Origin: an uncultured Clostridia bacterium
GTDB lineage: Bacteria; Bacillota_A; Clostridia; Christensenellales; CAG-138
Direction of reading: 5' to 3'
Assembly: GCA_946623765.1 (NCBI GenBank)
Contig: CAMORL010000024.1
Location: forward strand, 1-15,935
DNA length: 15,935 bases
Position numbers and translations under genes: made by a program. Position 1 is the stretch's first letter. Each line of letters starts with the position of its first letter. Below, piece by piece: positions 1-7,520 of this stretch. Below the pieces are notes generated by a model. That model saw nothing but the letters and a program-made list of their open reading frames with translations. It made no database searches and was not told the DNA's origin.

Positions 1-347
1 CCGGCGTCAAGATCGATATCGAGGACGACGGCAGCGTGTTCATCGCATCGCCCGACCAGGCGGCTGCAGAGGAAGCGAAGCGCATCATCGACGGTATCGT
101 CGAGGACATCGAAGTCGGCAAGGTCTATCTCGGCACCGTCGTCGGCATCAAGGAGTTCGGCGCGTTCGTGAACCTGAAGCCCGGCACCGACGGACTTCTG
201 CACATCTCCCGCATTGCGAAGGAGCGCGTGAACAAGGTTGAGGATGTTCTGAACATCGGCGACCAGGTGCTCGTACGCGTGTTCGAAATCGATCCGAAGA
301 CCGGCAAGATCGGTCTCACCCGCAAGGATCTGCTGCCCGACGCGTAA
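1..347 (+). CDS. pnp: Polyribonucleotide nucleotidyltransferase (PNPase), C-terminal fragment
   Basis: This is the 3' end of the PNPase gene, entered in mid-frame (first full codon at 3) and ending at TAA 345-347. PNPase degrades RNA from the 3' end by phosphorolysis and is a core part of bacterial mRNA turnover. The visible 114 residues hold the end of the KH domain (GVKIDIEDDG, then FIASPDQAAAEEAKRII) and a complete S1 RNA-binding domain (from about EVGKVYLGTV through GAFVNL, GLLHISRI and GKIGLTRKDLL). The catalytic RNase PH domains lie outside the window. The protein stops right after the S1 domain, without the long acidic tail seen in some homologues. The following M16 peptidase is a common neighbour of pnp in Bacillota, which supports the call. 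Confidence 0.96.
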   Translation, partial: GVKIDIEDDGSVFIASPDQAAAEEAKRIIDGIVEDIEVGKVYLGTVVGIKEFGAFVNLKPGTDGLLHISRIAKERVNKVEDVLNIGDQVLVRVFEIDPKTGKIGLTRKDLLPDA

Positions 348-383
348 TCGGGAATAACGGGGAAACAAACGAACAGAATAGAG

Positions 384-419
384 AGGGGACGGCAGAATTT
401 CGTGTCGGCCCTTCTTTTT
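384..419 (+). terminator. Possible weak terminator after pnp
   Basis: AGGG-GAC (384-390) can pair with GTC and CCCT (404-406, 409-412) around a two-base bulge, and the right arm is followed by TCTTTTT. The stem is short and imperfect and the loop is long, so this may be only partial termination or chance. The M16 gene starts 18 nt further on and has no clear promoter of its own, so readthrough from pnp is likely. Confidence 0.3.
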
Positions 420-424
420 CCATC

Positions 425-430
425 GGAGGT
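425..430 (+). promoter_or_regulatory. Ribosome binding site deciding the M16 peptidase start
   Basis: GGAGGT lies 7 nt before ATG 438. This favours 438 over the in-frame GTG at 402, which would add twelve non-conserved residues and has no such site. Confidence 0.75.
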
Positions 431-437
431 ACAGAGA

Positions 438-1727
438 ATGATCGAACAAATCGTTTTGAAAAACGGGATCCGCGTGATGACGGAGCATATGACGTCCGTG
501 CGCTCGGTTGCGATCGGCGTGTGGGTCAACGCGGGTTCGGTTTTTGAAACGGATGCAGAGGCGGGCATTTCACACTTCATCGAACACATGCTCTTCAAGG
601 GCACGGAGACTCGCAGCGCGGCAGACATCGCTGCGGAGATGGACGCGATCGGGGCGAATCTCAACGCGTTCACCGCAAAGGAATGTACCTGCTTCCATGT
701 GAAAGCGCTGGACGAGGATCTTGAAAAAGCGATCGACATGCTTTCGGATCTCGTTCTCAGAAGTACCTTCGATCCGGAACAGATGGCACGCGAAAAGGGC
801 GTCGTGATCGAGGAAATCGCCATGACCGAGGACAGCCCGGAGGACATCGTGTTCGACCGCGCAAGCGAACAGCTCTTCAAGGGCACGCCGATCGAGTCCG
901 AGATCCTCGGCACGGAACAGACCGTGAAAAAACTCAGCCGCGGCGATCTGATCCGGTACATGCAAACCCATTATACGGCGGAAAACATCGTGATTGCCGT
1001 TGCGGGCAGCTTCGATCGCGATTCGCTGATCGCGCTTCTGGAGCGCAGCTTCCAAACCGTGCCGCACAGCGAACGCCATCATACGCCGTCCGTTTCGATG
1101 CTGCCCGGGTTTCGGACTGCGATGGTCAAAAAGGACGTCGAGCAAATCAATCTGTGCCTTGCGCTGCCCGGCGCGGCGCTCGGAACCGACGCGTACTTTG
1201 CGCAGGCGGTGCTTTCGAACGCGATCGGCGGCAGCATGAGCTCGCGGCTGTTTCAGAAGATCCGCGAGGAGCGCGGGCTTGCGTACTCGGTTTATTCCTA
1301 TCCGATGGCGTACCGCGGCGCGGGAAGCATCTGCTTCTACGCGGGCTGCACGGAGGGACAGGCGGAGGAGGTGCTCTCGCTGATGCTGCGGGAGATCGAC
1401 GACGTTAAGGCAAACGGCGTCTCCGAAACGGAATTCCTCCGCGCAAGGCAGCAGCTCAAGGGCAGCTACGTGCTCGGGATGGAGTCCACGATGGCGCATA
1501 TGAGCGCGCTCGGCAAAACCGCGCTGCTTTTGGAAAAAGAATATGATTTGGAGGCTACCCTGAACCGCATCGAATGTGTTACAATGGAAGCGGTGGAACA
1601 AGCCGCGAAGGATCTGTTCACGCCGGCATGCGCCGCATTTTCGGCGGTCGGCAGGCTGGACGGTGCGGGCGACGCCCTGAAAACCGCTGCGGAGGAATGG
1701 TGGAAGCGCAATGGAAGACAGGCTTGA
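438..1727 (+). CDS. M16 family zinc metallopeptidase (insulinase-like, MlpA/YmxG type)
   Basis: A 429-residue M16B peptidase, the usual length for the single-chain bacterial form related to mitochondrial processing peptidase. The inverted zinc motif HxxEH is seen as H46-F-I-E49-H50, with E126 in VIEEIAM at the correct spacing to be the third metal ligand. E49 would be the general base. The second M16 half contains FQKIREERGLAYSVYSYP, the conserved Arg/Tyr segment of the inactive C-terminal domain. No signal peptide is visible, so the protein is probably cytoplasmic. The substrate is unknown. The start at ATG 438 is set by GGAGGT at 425-430. The stop lies 17 bp inside the next gene, so the two are probably translationally coupled. 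In Bacillota, relatives sit downstream of pnp, as here. Confidence 0.93.
   Translation: MIEQIVLKNGIRVMTEHMTSVRSVAIGVWVNAGSVFETDAEAGISHFIEHMLFKGTETRSAADIAAEMDAIGANLNAFTAKECTCFHVKALDEDLEKAIDMLSDLVLRSTFDPEQMAREKGVVIEEIAMTEDSPEDIVFDRASEQLFKGTPIESEILGTEQTVKKLSRGDLIRYMQTHYTAENIVIAVAGSFDRDSLIALLERSFQTVPHSERHHTPSVSMLPGFRTAMVKKDVEQINLCLALPGAALGTDAYFAQAVLSNAIGGSMSSRLFQKIREERGLAYSVYSYPMAYRGAGSICFYAGCTEGQAEEVLSLMLREIDDVKANGVSETEFLRARQQLKGSYVLGMESTMAHMSALGKTALLLEKEYDLEATLNRIECVTMEAVEQAAKDLFTPACAAFSAVGRLDGAGDALKTAAEEWWKRNGRQA
1577..1585 (+). promoter_or_regulatory. Possible extended -10 promoter inside the M16 gene
   Basis: TGTTACAAT reads as an extended -10 (TGn then TACAAT, one mismatch to TATAAT). No -35 is visible at the right distance. 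A start near 1592 would give a transcript for the dUTPase and downstream genes. It lies in coding sequence and could be chance. Confidence 0.2.
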
Positions 1728-2097
1728 AATGATTTTCCGGCTGCAGAAGTCGCTGGATCAGGACATTATGGAACGGCGGCATCTGGAGTTTCCCTATGAG
1801 GTGTGGATGCAGAAGGACATCCTCGCCTGCATGGACGAACTGACGGAGCTTTTGAACGAGCTCAACTGGAAATGGTGGAAGAACGAGAAGCCGCTGGATC
1901 CCGGGGCGATCCGCGGCGAGCTTGTGGACGTGCTGCACTTTTTCGTAAGCATGTGCATTCGCAGCGGCATGAGCGCCGAGGACCTGTTCAACGGCTATAT
2001 TGCCAAGAACCGGGAGAATTTCGATCGCCAGTACGGCAGGTCCCAAAAGCCGGGTTATGAGGTAAATACGAATGGAACGGAGCTTCCGGGCAAGTAA
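1711..2097 (+). CDS. dut: Dimeric all-alpha dUTPase (dUTPase_2, MazG-like fold)
   Basis: A 128-residue all-alpha NTP pyrophosphatase matching the dimeric dUTPase family. Such enzymes hydrolyse dUTP (and often dUDP) to dUMP, keeping uracil out of DNA and feeding thymidylate synthesis. The metal-binding pattern is visible as E43xxE46 (DELTELLNEL) and E70xxD73 (ELVDVLHFF). A Trp-rich segment WKWWK (53-57) lies between them, and the C-terminal YIAKNRENFDRQYG is typical of the family. It is unrelated to trimeric beta dUTPase. The ATG overlaps the M16 gene by 17 bp, and the 3' end overlaps the next gene by 26 bp. The pnp-M16-dUTPase order is seen in other clostridia. The main alternative is another MazG-superfamily pyrophosphatase with different nucleotide preference. 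Confidence 0.85.
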   Translation: MEDRLEMIFRLQKSLDQDIMERRHLEFPYEVWMQKDILACMDELTELLNELNWKWWKNEKPLDPGAIRGELVDVLHFFVSMCIRSGMSAEDLFNGYIAKNRENFDRQYGRSQKPGYEVNTNGTELPGK

Positions 2098-3406
2098 ACG
2101 ATTTTATCTGCTTCTGTTCATCAGCGCAGCGCTGCTGGTGGCTTTTGTCGTCGGCGCAATCTGGCTGATGCGGAAGGTCACGGGCAACATCCGCAAGCTC
2201 GAACAGCTGACGCTGTATACAGAAGTCGAGAGCGAAGCGGTCGTCGTCCGCAGCGAACGCCTGTTCACGGAGACGGCAAGCGAGAGCCGCATCCTGTTTT
2301 CCGAGGGGGCGACGGTCTCCGAGGGCGATGCGATCGCCGTGCTCTATCCGTATTCGTACGAAAGCACGCTGAACACGATCTGCACCCGTGAGGCGACGCT
2401 GTATGCGAACCTGCTTGCAATGATCCAGACGACGACGGGCGGAACGATCCCGCCGGAGATTTTGCAGTACAACGAGCGGATCGACTCGATCGGCAAGCAG
2501 ATGCGCGCCGCATCAAACGGCGAGCGCAATCCGGAGCATTACGCGAAACTGGAAACGCAGCTGACGCAGGTGCAGGCGATGCGCCGCGAAGCCATGCTCA
2601 AATGGCTGGATGAACGGAACAAACCGAAACAGGCGGAAAACACGGAGCCGCAGACCGGCGAAACTGCTGCGGGAACGGAACCGACTGCGGCGGAACCGAC
2701 GGCACCGGTAACGACCGGCAACAGCGCGCTCGACGAAGCGCACCGCGCCGCGGCGGAGATTGACCTCATCCGGGAGAATTTCGAAACGAACAGCGCGCGC
2801 ACGGTACGGTCCGAATACAACGGCTATATCAGTTTTTACTCCGACGCAAACGAGGACAACCTGCGCGACATCTCGCAGCTTACGGTGCCGCTGATCAAGC
2901 GAATCCTGAACGCGCCGTCGATCTCGATGGACAATGAAAATTTCAACTACCGTATTGTGACCGACCGCACGACGTTCTATCTCGCGTTCGTGCAGAGCGG
3001 CAGCAGCGCCGACCGTCTGATGCCGGGGCTGACCTACTCGTTCACGGTCAAGGGCATCAAGGCGGCGTATCAGGGCAGGATCATCAACGAGCGCGACACC
3101 GAACAGGGCGTTCTGTACGTGATGCAGGTCAATGCGGACGTGCAGCCGCTGCTGACCACACGCGTGGTCGAGATCTCGGTTCAGAACAACGCAACGGGTC
3201 TGTACGTGCCGGTCAAGTATCTGCAGTACACCAACGGCGTTCCCTATATCTATGCAAAATCGACGGACGGCACCTTCCAGAAGGTCGCGGTGTACGTTGC
3301 GGGCAGCGACGGCGAAAACGCGATCATCAGCGCGCGCGACAGCAACATCACGCTGTTTGCGGGACTGAAGGTGCGCATCCCGCCGGATGAGGAGGATGAA
3401 AAGTAA
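2072..3406 (+). CDS. HlyD-like single-pass envelope protein of the division cluster
   Basis: A 444-residue protein with a short basic N-terminus and one strongly hydrophobic segment at about residues 11-34, so most of the chain should lie outside the membrane. Residues 50-90 resemble a lipoyl/barrel-sandwich half (SEGATVSEGDAIAVLYPY) as in HlyD-type adaptors. A helical part follows, then a low-complexity Glu/Thr/Pro/Ala linker (about 184-222), a second half-motif (VRSEYNGYISFYSD) and beta-rich sequence to a very acidic C-terminus. Start ATG 2072 has GAGGT at 2059-2063. The end shares one base with yggS (TAATG). No ABC transporter or outer-membrane partner is nearby, so an efflux role is doubtful. 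Its place directly before yggS-sepF-divIVA suggests a role in the cell envelope or division, but function is unknown. Confidence 0.75.
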   Translation: MERSFRASKRFYLLLFISAALLVAFVVGAIWLMRKVTGNIRKLEQLTLYTEVESEAVVVRSERLFTETASESRILFSEGATVSEGDAIAVLYPYSYESTLNTICTREATLYANLLAMIQTTTGGTIPPEILQYNERIDSIGKQMRAASNGERNPEHYAKLETQLTQVQAMRREAMLKWLDERNKPKQAENTEPQTGETAAGTEPTAAEPTAPVTTGNSALDEAHRAAAEIDLIRENFETNSARTVRSEYNGYISFYSDANEDNLRDISQLTVPLIKRILNAPSISMDNENFNYRIVTDRTTFYLAFVQSGSSADRLMPGLTYSFTVKGIKAAYQGRIINERDTEQGVLYVMQVNADVQPLLTTRVVEISVQNNATGLYVPVKYLQYTNGVPYIYAKSTDGTFQKVAVYVAGSDGENAIISARDSNITLFAGLKVRIPPDEEDEK

Positions 3407-4113
3407 TGCAGATCGGGGAAAACATTGAACGCGTGCGCGAGACAATGCGGCTTGCGTGCCAAAGAAGCGGAAGAGCGGAAAGCGACGTTTCGCTGATTGC
3501 GGTCACCAAATACGTGGAAACGGCGCGGATCGCGGAGGCGGTCGCGGCGGGCGTGACGGAAATCGGCGAAAACCGCGCGCAGGAGTTCTCCGAAAAGTTA
3601 AATTTTTATAAACAGAATCAATTAAGGGCTCATTTTATTGGACAACTGCAAACGAACAAGGTAAAATATGTTTGCGGGAAAGCGGATCTGATCCAGTCTG
3701 TGGATCGCGAACCGCTGCTCGACGCGATTTCGGCGTATGCCGCAAAGCACGGCATCACGCAGGACATCCTGATCGAGGTCAATATCGGACGCGAGGAACA
3801 GAAGGGCGGCGTTCTGCCGGAAGCGCTGGAAGCGCTGATCGAACGGATCGCACCGCTCGATTCTGTCCGGCTGAGAGGGCTGATGTGCGTACCGCCCGCC
3901 GTCGACAAGAACGCGGTGCGGAAGTATTTCAGGGAAATGCGCAGCCTGTTCGAGCATCTTCGGACGGCGTACCCCGGGCTTCCGATCGACACGCTGTCGA
4001 TGGGCATGAGCCACGATTTTGACGTCGCGATCGAGGAGGGCGCAACGACCGTCCGCGTCGGGACAGCGATCTTCGGACCGCGCATTATAACGGGAGGAAA
4101 ACAGAATGGGTAA
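3406..4113 (+). CDS. yggS: YggS/YlmE family PLP homeostasis protein
   Basis: A 235-residue PLP-binding protein of the alanine-racemase N-terminal barrel fold (COG0325). The family has no known catalytic activity and buffers the free pyridoxal phosphate pool and amino-acid/keto-acid metabolism. The PLP lysine is K35 in LIAVTKYVE. Other family signatures are GENRAQEF, HFIGQLQTNK, LRGLMCVPP, LSMGMSHDFDVAIEEG and the phosphate-binding end TTVRVGTAIFG. The ATG overlaps the previous stop by one base and the last 8 bp overlap sepF, so it is part of a tight operon. In Gram-positive bacteria the gene (ylmE) sits in the division cluster beside sepF (ylmF), as here. Codons between about 3595 and 3670 are unusually AT-rich and contain a likely internal promoter. 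Confidence 0.95.
   Translation: MQIGENIERVRETMRLACQRSGRAESDVSLIAVTKYVETARIAEAVAAGVTEIGENRAQEFSEKLNFYKQNQLRAHFIGQLQTNKVKYVCGKADLIQSVDREPLLDAISAYAAKHGITQDILIEVNIGREEQKGGVLPEALEALIERIAPLDSVRLRGLMCVPPAVDKNAVRKYFREMRSLFEHLRTAYPGLPIDTLSMGMSHDFDVAIEEGATTVRVGTAIFGPRIITGGKQNG
3639..3667 (+). promoter_or_regulatory. Internal sigma-A-type promoter within yggS
   Basis: TGGACA (3639-3644, five of six matches to TTGACA) and TAAAAT (3662-3667, five of six to TATAAT) are exactly 17 nt apart, in an AT-rich patch of an otherwise GC-rich gene. Transcription would start near 3675, about 430 nt before sepF. The same -10 hexamer occurs in the yceD promoter at 6748-6753. Part of the patch encodes the conserved HFIGQLQTNK block, so protein constraint may explain some of it. 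Confidence 0.5.
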
Positions 4114-4540
4114 GTTTTTGAATTTTATCGGGCTGGAAGAGAGCGACGACGAAGAGATCCTGAACGACGAAGCGGGACAGCAGCCGGAACAGCCGAAGCG
4201 CGAACCGCGCAGCAAGCGCCGTGAAAACGCGCTGGTCGGCGGCGGAGATCCGCAGCCGGTTCCTTCGAGCGTTGCGTCGATGAAGATGATCGTGTATCAT
4301 CCGGTCTGCTATGACGACGCGCAGAGCATCGTGGACAATCTGAAGAACCGCCGTCCGGTCATCGTCAACATGGAGGAACTGGACGGAAACTGCGCGCAGC
4401 GCGTGCTGGACTTCCTGCTCGGTTCGATCTATGCGCTGAACGGCACGATCAACAAGATTTCGAGAGGGATCTTTCTGGTCGCCCCGCGTGACGTCGACGT
4501 CGAAGACACCGGCGAGGATTCCGGTTATTCCGACATGTAA
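4106..4540 (+). CDS. sepF: Cell division protein SepF
   Basis: A 144-residue SepF (YlmF), which tethers FtsZ filaments to the membrane and shapes the division ring in Gram-positive bacteria. The N-terminus MGKFLNFIGLEE can form the amphipathic membrane-binding helix. Residues 13-58 are a variable, charged linker. The conserved SepF fold is at about 59-134: MKMIVYHPVCYDDAQSI, RRPVIVNMEELD, AQRVLDFLLGSIYAL, then GIFLVAPRDVDV. GGAGG at 4093-4097 precedes ATG 4106, which overlaps yggS by 8 bp. The stop is TAA 4538-4540. The next gene is in the same frame only five codons later, without a visible ribosome binding site. The segments usually found next, ylmG (YggT) and ylmH (S4 domain), are absent here. 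Confidence 0.95.
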   Translation: MGKFLNFIGLEESDDEEILNDEAGQQPEQPKREPRSKRRENALVGGGDPQPVPSSVASMKMIVYHPVCYDDAQSIVDNLKNRRPVIVNMEELDGNCAQRVLDFLLGSIYALNGTINKISRGIFLVAPRDVDVEDTGEDSGYSDM

Positions 4541-4555
4541 AACCGTTCGGCGTCC

Positions 4556-4843
4556 ATGATCAAGGCGGAGAACATCGCGAATAAGGAATTCCGGAAAGCT
4601 CTGTTCGGGTACGACCGCGAGGACGTGGACAAGTATCTGGACGAGTTGATCGTGCAGCTCCGTCAGATGGAAGAGGAGCGCCGGGAGATGGTCGCCACCA
4701 TCGAATACCTCGTTTCCGAGGTCAGCGCGAAGAGCGAAGAAAACCCGCTGTATGAGAAGGCGGTCGGTCCTGTTTCTCCGCATGCCACGGTCAGCGACGA
4801 GGAACGGCGTACCGTACAGGAAATCGAGAAGCATATCAAGTGA
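4556..4843 (+). CDS. divIVA: Short DivIVA-domain protein
   Basis: A 95-residue protein whose first 55 residues match the DivIVA N-terminal domain: NKEFRKALFGYDREDVDKYLDELIVQL, with the F/GYD segment that binds curved membrane and the start of a coiled coil (QMEEERREMVATIEYL). It then has a Pro/Val spacer and a short acidic/basic tail. Typical DivIVA proteins run to 150-250 residues with a second coiled coil for tetramer assembly. That part is missing here, although there is no sign of frameshift. ATG 4556 is the only plausible start. No Shine-Dalgarno sequence precedes it (AACCGTTCGGCGTCC), so it probably depends on reinitiation after sepF. The stop overlaps the next GTG (GTGA). The role is probably at the septum or pole, perhaps with SepF. 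Confidence 0.8.
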   Translation: MIKAENIANKEFRKALFGYDREDVDKYLDELIVQLRQMEEERREMVATIEYLVSEVSAKSEENPLYEKAVGPVSPHATVSDEERRTVQEIEKHIK

Positions 4844-6750
4844 AGCGAACGCCGATCAATCGAATACCGCCCTTATCGGCACAGGAAATGAAAGCCCGCG
4901 GAATCGACGGGCTTGATTTTGTATATATCAGCGGCGACGCATACATCGACCACCCGAGCTTCGGAACGGCGATCATCGCGCGCGTGCTGCAGAGTCACGG
5001 GTATTCGGTGGGGATTCTGGCGCAGCCGGACTGGCACGACGTAAATGCGTTCAGGAGCCTCGGAAAACCGCGGCTCGCATTTTTGGTGTCCGCGGGCAAT
5101 CTTGACTCGATGGTCGATCACTATACCGCCGCCAAGCGAAGGAGAAGCGACGACGCCTATACGCCGGGCGGCAGGGCGGGCAAGCGTCCCGACCGCGCCG
5201 TCATCGTTTACAGCAACCGCTGCCGCGAGGCGTTTCCGCACGTGCCGGTGCTGATCGGCGGGATCGAGGCAAGCTTGCGCCGCTTTGCGCATTACGATTA
5301 CTGGGACGATCGCGTGCGGCATTCGATCCTCTACGACGCCGGCGCGGACATCCTGATGTACGGCATGGGCGAGCGCAGCATCGTCGCGCTTGCGGATGCG
5401 CTGGACGCCGGTACGCCGGTGCACGAGATCCGCGACGTTCCCGGAACGTGCTTCCGGGTAACCGATCCGGAGGAGGTTTCGGACGCCGTGATGCTGCCGT
5501 CGTATACGGAGGTCGCCTCCGACAAGCGCAAGTATGCAGAGGCGTTCAGAACGCAGTTTGAGGAGCAGGACGCGATCCGCGGAAAGCGGCTGATCCAGCC
5601 GCACGAAAAGGGATTTCTCGTTCAGAACCCGCCGCAGCCCCCGCTCAGTACCGAAGAAATGGACGCGGTCTATGCGCTGCCGTTCACGCGGCGTCCGCAT
5701 CCGTCGTACCGGGAGCCGATCCCGGCGATCGACGAGGTGAAGTTTTCGATCACCTCCTGCCGCGGCTGCTTCGGCGGCTGCAATTTCTGCGCGCTGACGT
5801 TCCATCAGGGGCGTGTGATCTCCGCAAGGAGCCACGAATCGATCCTGAAAGAAGCGCGGGAGATGACGAAGGATCCGGATTTCAAGGGCTTTATTCACGA
5901 CGTCGGCGGACCGACCGCAAACTTCCGGAAGCCTGCCTGCCGCAAACAGCTCAAAAGCGGCGTTTGCAAAAACCGTTCGTGCATCGGCTACGAACGCTGT
6001 CAGAATCTGGAGGTAAGCCACGAGGATTACGTCGCGCTGCTCAGGAAGCTCCGCGCCGTGCCGGGCGTCAAAAAGGTATTCATCCGCAGCGGCGTGCGCT
6101 TCGACTATCTGCTCTACGACAAGAGCGACGCGTTTTTAAGAGAGCTTTGCGAGCATCACGTTTCGGGACAGCTGAAGGTTGCGCCGGAGCACATTGCGGA
6201 CCGCACGCTCTATTACATGAATAAGACGCCGCACGCGCTCTACGAGGAATTCATCCGCCGCTACGAACGCATGAACGAACGGCTCGGAAAGAAGCAGTTC
6301 GTCGTGCCGTATCTGATGAGCTCGCATCCGGGCTGTACGCTGTCCGACGCGATTGAGCTGGCGCTGTATCTCAAGAAGACCGGACACCGTCCGCAGCAGG
6401 TGCAGGACTTCTATCCGACGCCGGGCACGGTGTCGACCTGCATGTATCATACGGGGCTGGATCCCAGGACGATGGAGCCCGTGTATGTGCCCAAAAGCCC
6501 GCAGGACAAAGCGATGCAGCGCGCGCTGATGCAGTTCTTTCTGCCCGCGAATTTCCGGACGGTACGCAAAGCGCTGACGCTGTGCGGCCGCGAGGACCTG
6601 ATCGGCACGGGCAAAAACGCGCTCGTTCCGCCGGAACGGACGCAGGAATCGGCAATGCGGGGCGGAAAACCGCAGAAGCGAAACGAAAACCCGACAAAAA
6701 AGGGAAAACAAACAAAGAAATCTGTTGACAAACGGCGCCGGAATGGTTAA
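4840..6750 (+). CDS. ygiQ: YgiQ family radical SAM protein
   Basis: A 636-residue UPF0313/YgiQ radical SAM protein. The N-terminal B12-binding-like part carries the family signature EMKARGIDGLDFVYISGDAYIDHPSFG, then IGGIEASLRRFAHYDYWDD. The radical SAM cluster motif CxxxCxxC is C310-F-G-G-C314-N-F-C317. A second Cys group (C367, C376, C381, C387) in the following segment is also typical of the family. Further landmarks are KVFIRSGVRFDYL, LKVAPEH and QVQDFYPTPGT. The C-terminal DUF3362-like region ends in a Lys/Arg/Asn-rich tail (about 605-636). The reaction is unknown in the family. Start GTG 4840 overlaps the divIVA stop by 4 bp; the next in-frame ATG (4888) would cut into the conserved signature. 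The 3' end contains the promoter for yceD-rpmF. Confidence 0.93.
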   Translation: MKRTPINRIPPLSAQEMKARGIDGLDFVYISGDAYIDHPSFGTAIIARVLQSHGYSVGILAQPDWHDVNAFRSLGKPRLAFLVSAGNLDSMVDHYTAAKRRRSDDAYTPGGRAGKRPDRAVIVYSNRCREAFPHVPVLIGGIEASLRRFAHYDYWDDRVRHSILYDAGADILMYGMGERSIVALADALDAGTPVHEIRDVPGTCFRVTDPEEVSDAVMLPSYTEVASDKRKYAEAFRTQFEEQDAIRGKRLIQPHEKGFLVQNPPQPPLSTEEMDAVYALPFTRRPHPSYREPIPAIDEVKFSITSCRGCFGGCNFCALTFHQGRVISARSHESILKEAREMTKDPDFKGFIHDVGGPTANFRKPACRKQLKSGVCKNRSCIGYERCQNLEVSHEDYVALLRKLRAVPGVKKVFIRSGVRFDYLLYDKSDAFLRELCEHHVSGQLKVAPEHIADRTLYYMNKTPHALYEEFIRRYERMNERLGKKQFVVPYLMSSHPGCTLSDAIELALYLKKTGHRPQQVQDFYPTPGTVSTCMYHTGLDPRTMEPVYVPKSPQDKAMQRALMQFFLPANFRTVRKALTLCGREDLIGTGKNALVPPERTQESAMRGGKPQKRNENPTKKGKQTKKSVDKRRRNG

Positions 6751-6753
6751 AAT
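6725..6753 (+). promoter_or_regulatory. Sigma-A promoter of yceD-rpmF
   Basis: A perfect -35 TTGACA (6725-6730), a 17-nt spacer and -10 TAAAAT (6748-6753) lie across the last codons and stop of ygiQ. Transcription should start near 6760, giving a leader of about 20 nt before the yceD start. This is the closest match to the consensus in the window. Confidence 0.8.
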
Positions 6754-6780
6754 AGCTGTTGGTTCATTTTGAGGTATCGT

Positions 6781-7293
6781 ATGATTGTATCGGTCAATGA
6801 AGCATTGCGAAGGGTCGGGGAACCGTTCCCGTTCGCATGGGAGGGCGAGCTTCCGTCGGAAACGTTCGGGGGCGATCCCGTCCGGTTTGCCGGACCGGGA
6901 AAGATCTCCGGCGTCTATGTCTATGACGGAAAGACCTTCCGCGTGGACGCGGACGCAGAGGCTTCCTACGAAACAACCTGCGCGCGCTGCAATCGTCCGA
7001 TGGTCAAAACGCTTTCGTTTTCGTTTACGGAGCGCTTCGTCCGTTCGATCTACAAGACGGCGGACGACGATCTCTATCCGTACGAGGGCGAACAGCTTGA
7101 CCTTTCGGAAGCGTTTTTCGACAATCTCTTTCTGGAGATGCCGATGACGGTGGTCTGCAGCGAATCGTGCAAGGGGCTTTGTCCGATCTGCGGCGCCGAT
7201 CTGAACCGGGGACAGTGCGGCTGTCAAACCCAAAAAATCGATGCGCGTCTATCCGCGCTCGAATCATTATTGAACGATCATAAGGAGGTGTAA
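6781..7293 (+). CDS. yceD: YceD family protein (DUF177), 23S rRNA accumulation protein
   Basis: A 170-residue DUF177/YceD protein. The family is almost always encoded directly before rpmF (L32) and is linked to 23S rRNA accumulation or ribosome assembly. Two cysteine groups fit metal binding: C67-A-R-C70 in the middle and C126, C130, C134, C137 near the end (CSESCKGLCPICG), followed by C146 and C148. The region between holds the acidic LSEAFFDNLFLEMPM segment typical of the family. ATG 6781 is chosen because GAGGT (6771-6775) precedes it. The upstream in-frame TTG at 6769 overlaps that site. The stop TAA is 2 nt before the rpmF ATG and the two share the promoter at 6725-6753. Confidence 0.9.
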   Translation: MIVSVNEALRRVGEPFPFAWEGELPSETFGGDPVRFAGPGKISGVYVYDGKTFRVDADAEASYETTCARCNRPMVKTLSFSFTERFVRSIYKTADDDLYPYEGEQLDLSEAFFDNLFLEMPMTVVCSESCKGLCPICGADLNRGQCGCQTQKIDARLSALESLLNDHKEV

Positions 7294-7295
7294 TC

Positions 7296-7484
7296 ATGGC
7301 AGTACCCAAGAGAAAAACGTCGAAGGCGAGAAGAGATTCGCGCAGAGCGAACAATTCGAAGGCGATCGCGCCCAACCTCGTCGAGTGCCCGAAGTGCCAC
7401 GAGCTGAAAGCGCAGCACACGGTCTGCAAGAACTGCGGCTATTATGATGGCAGAGAAGTCATCAGCATGGAAGACGAGAAGTAA
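7296..7484 (+). CDS. rpmF: 50S ribosomal protein L32
   Basis: A 62-residue bacterial L32, a small basic protein of the large ribosomal subunit. The N-terminus MAVPKRKTSKARRDSRRA is the classic L32 start, and the zinc-ribbon cysteines C31-P-K-C34 and C44-K-N-C47 are intact, so this is the zinc-containing form. A strong AAGGAGGT precedes the ATG and overlaps the end of yceD. In many Bacillota the gene is followed by plsX and fatty-acid genes. Here the next gene is a Nudix hydrolase after a 176-nt gap, so that link is broken in this genome. Confidence 0.98.
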   Translation: MAVPKRKTSKARRDSRRANNSKAIAPNLVECPKCHELKAQHTVCKNCGYYDGREVISMEDEK

Positions 7485-7520
7485 AACCATGATTGCCCGT
7501 TCGGAATGACCGGATCGGAG

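Noticed and set aside
2513..6021. Long minus-strand frames opposite the HlyD-like gene, yggS, sepF, divIVA and ygiQ (2513-3445, 3622-4215, 4085-4834, 4873-6021)
   Set aside because: All mirror well-supported + strand genes, have Arg/His-rich composition and no recognisable domain. They are compositional shadows.
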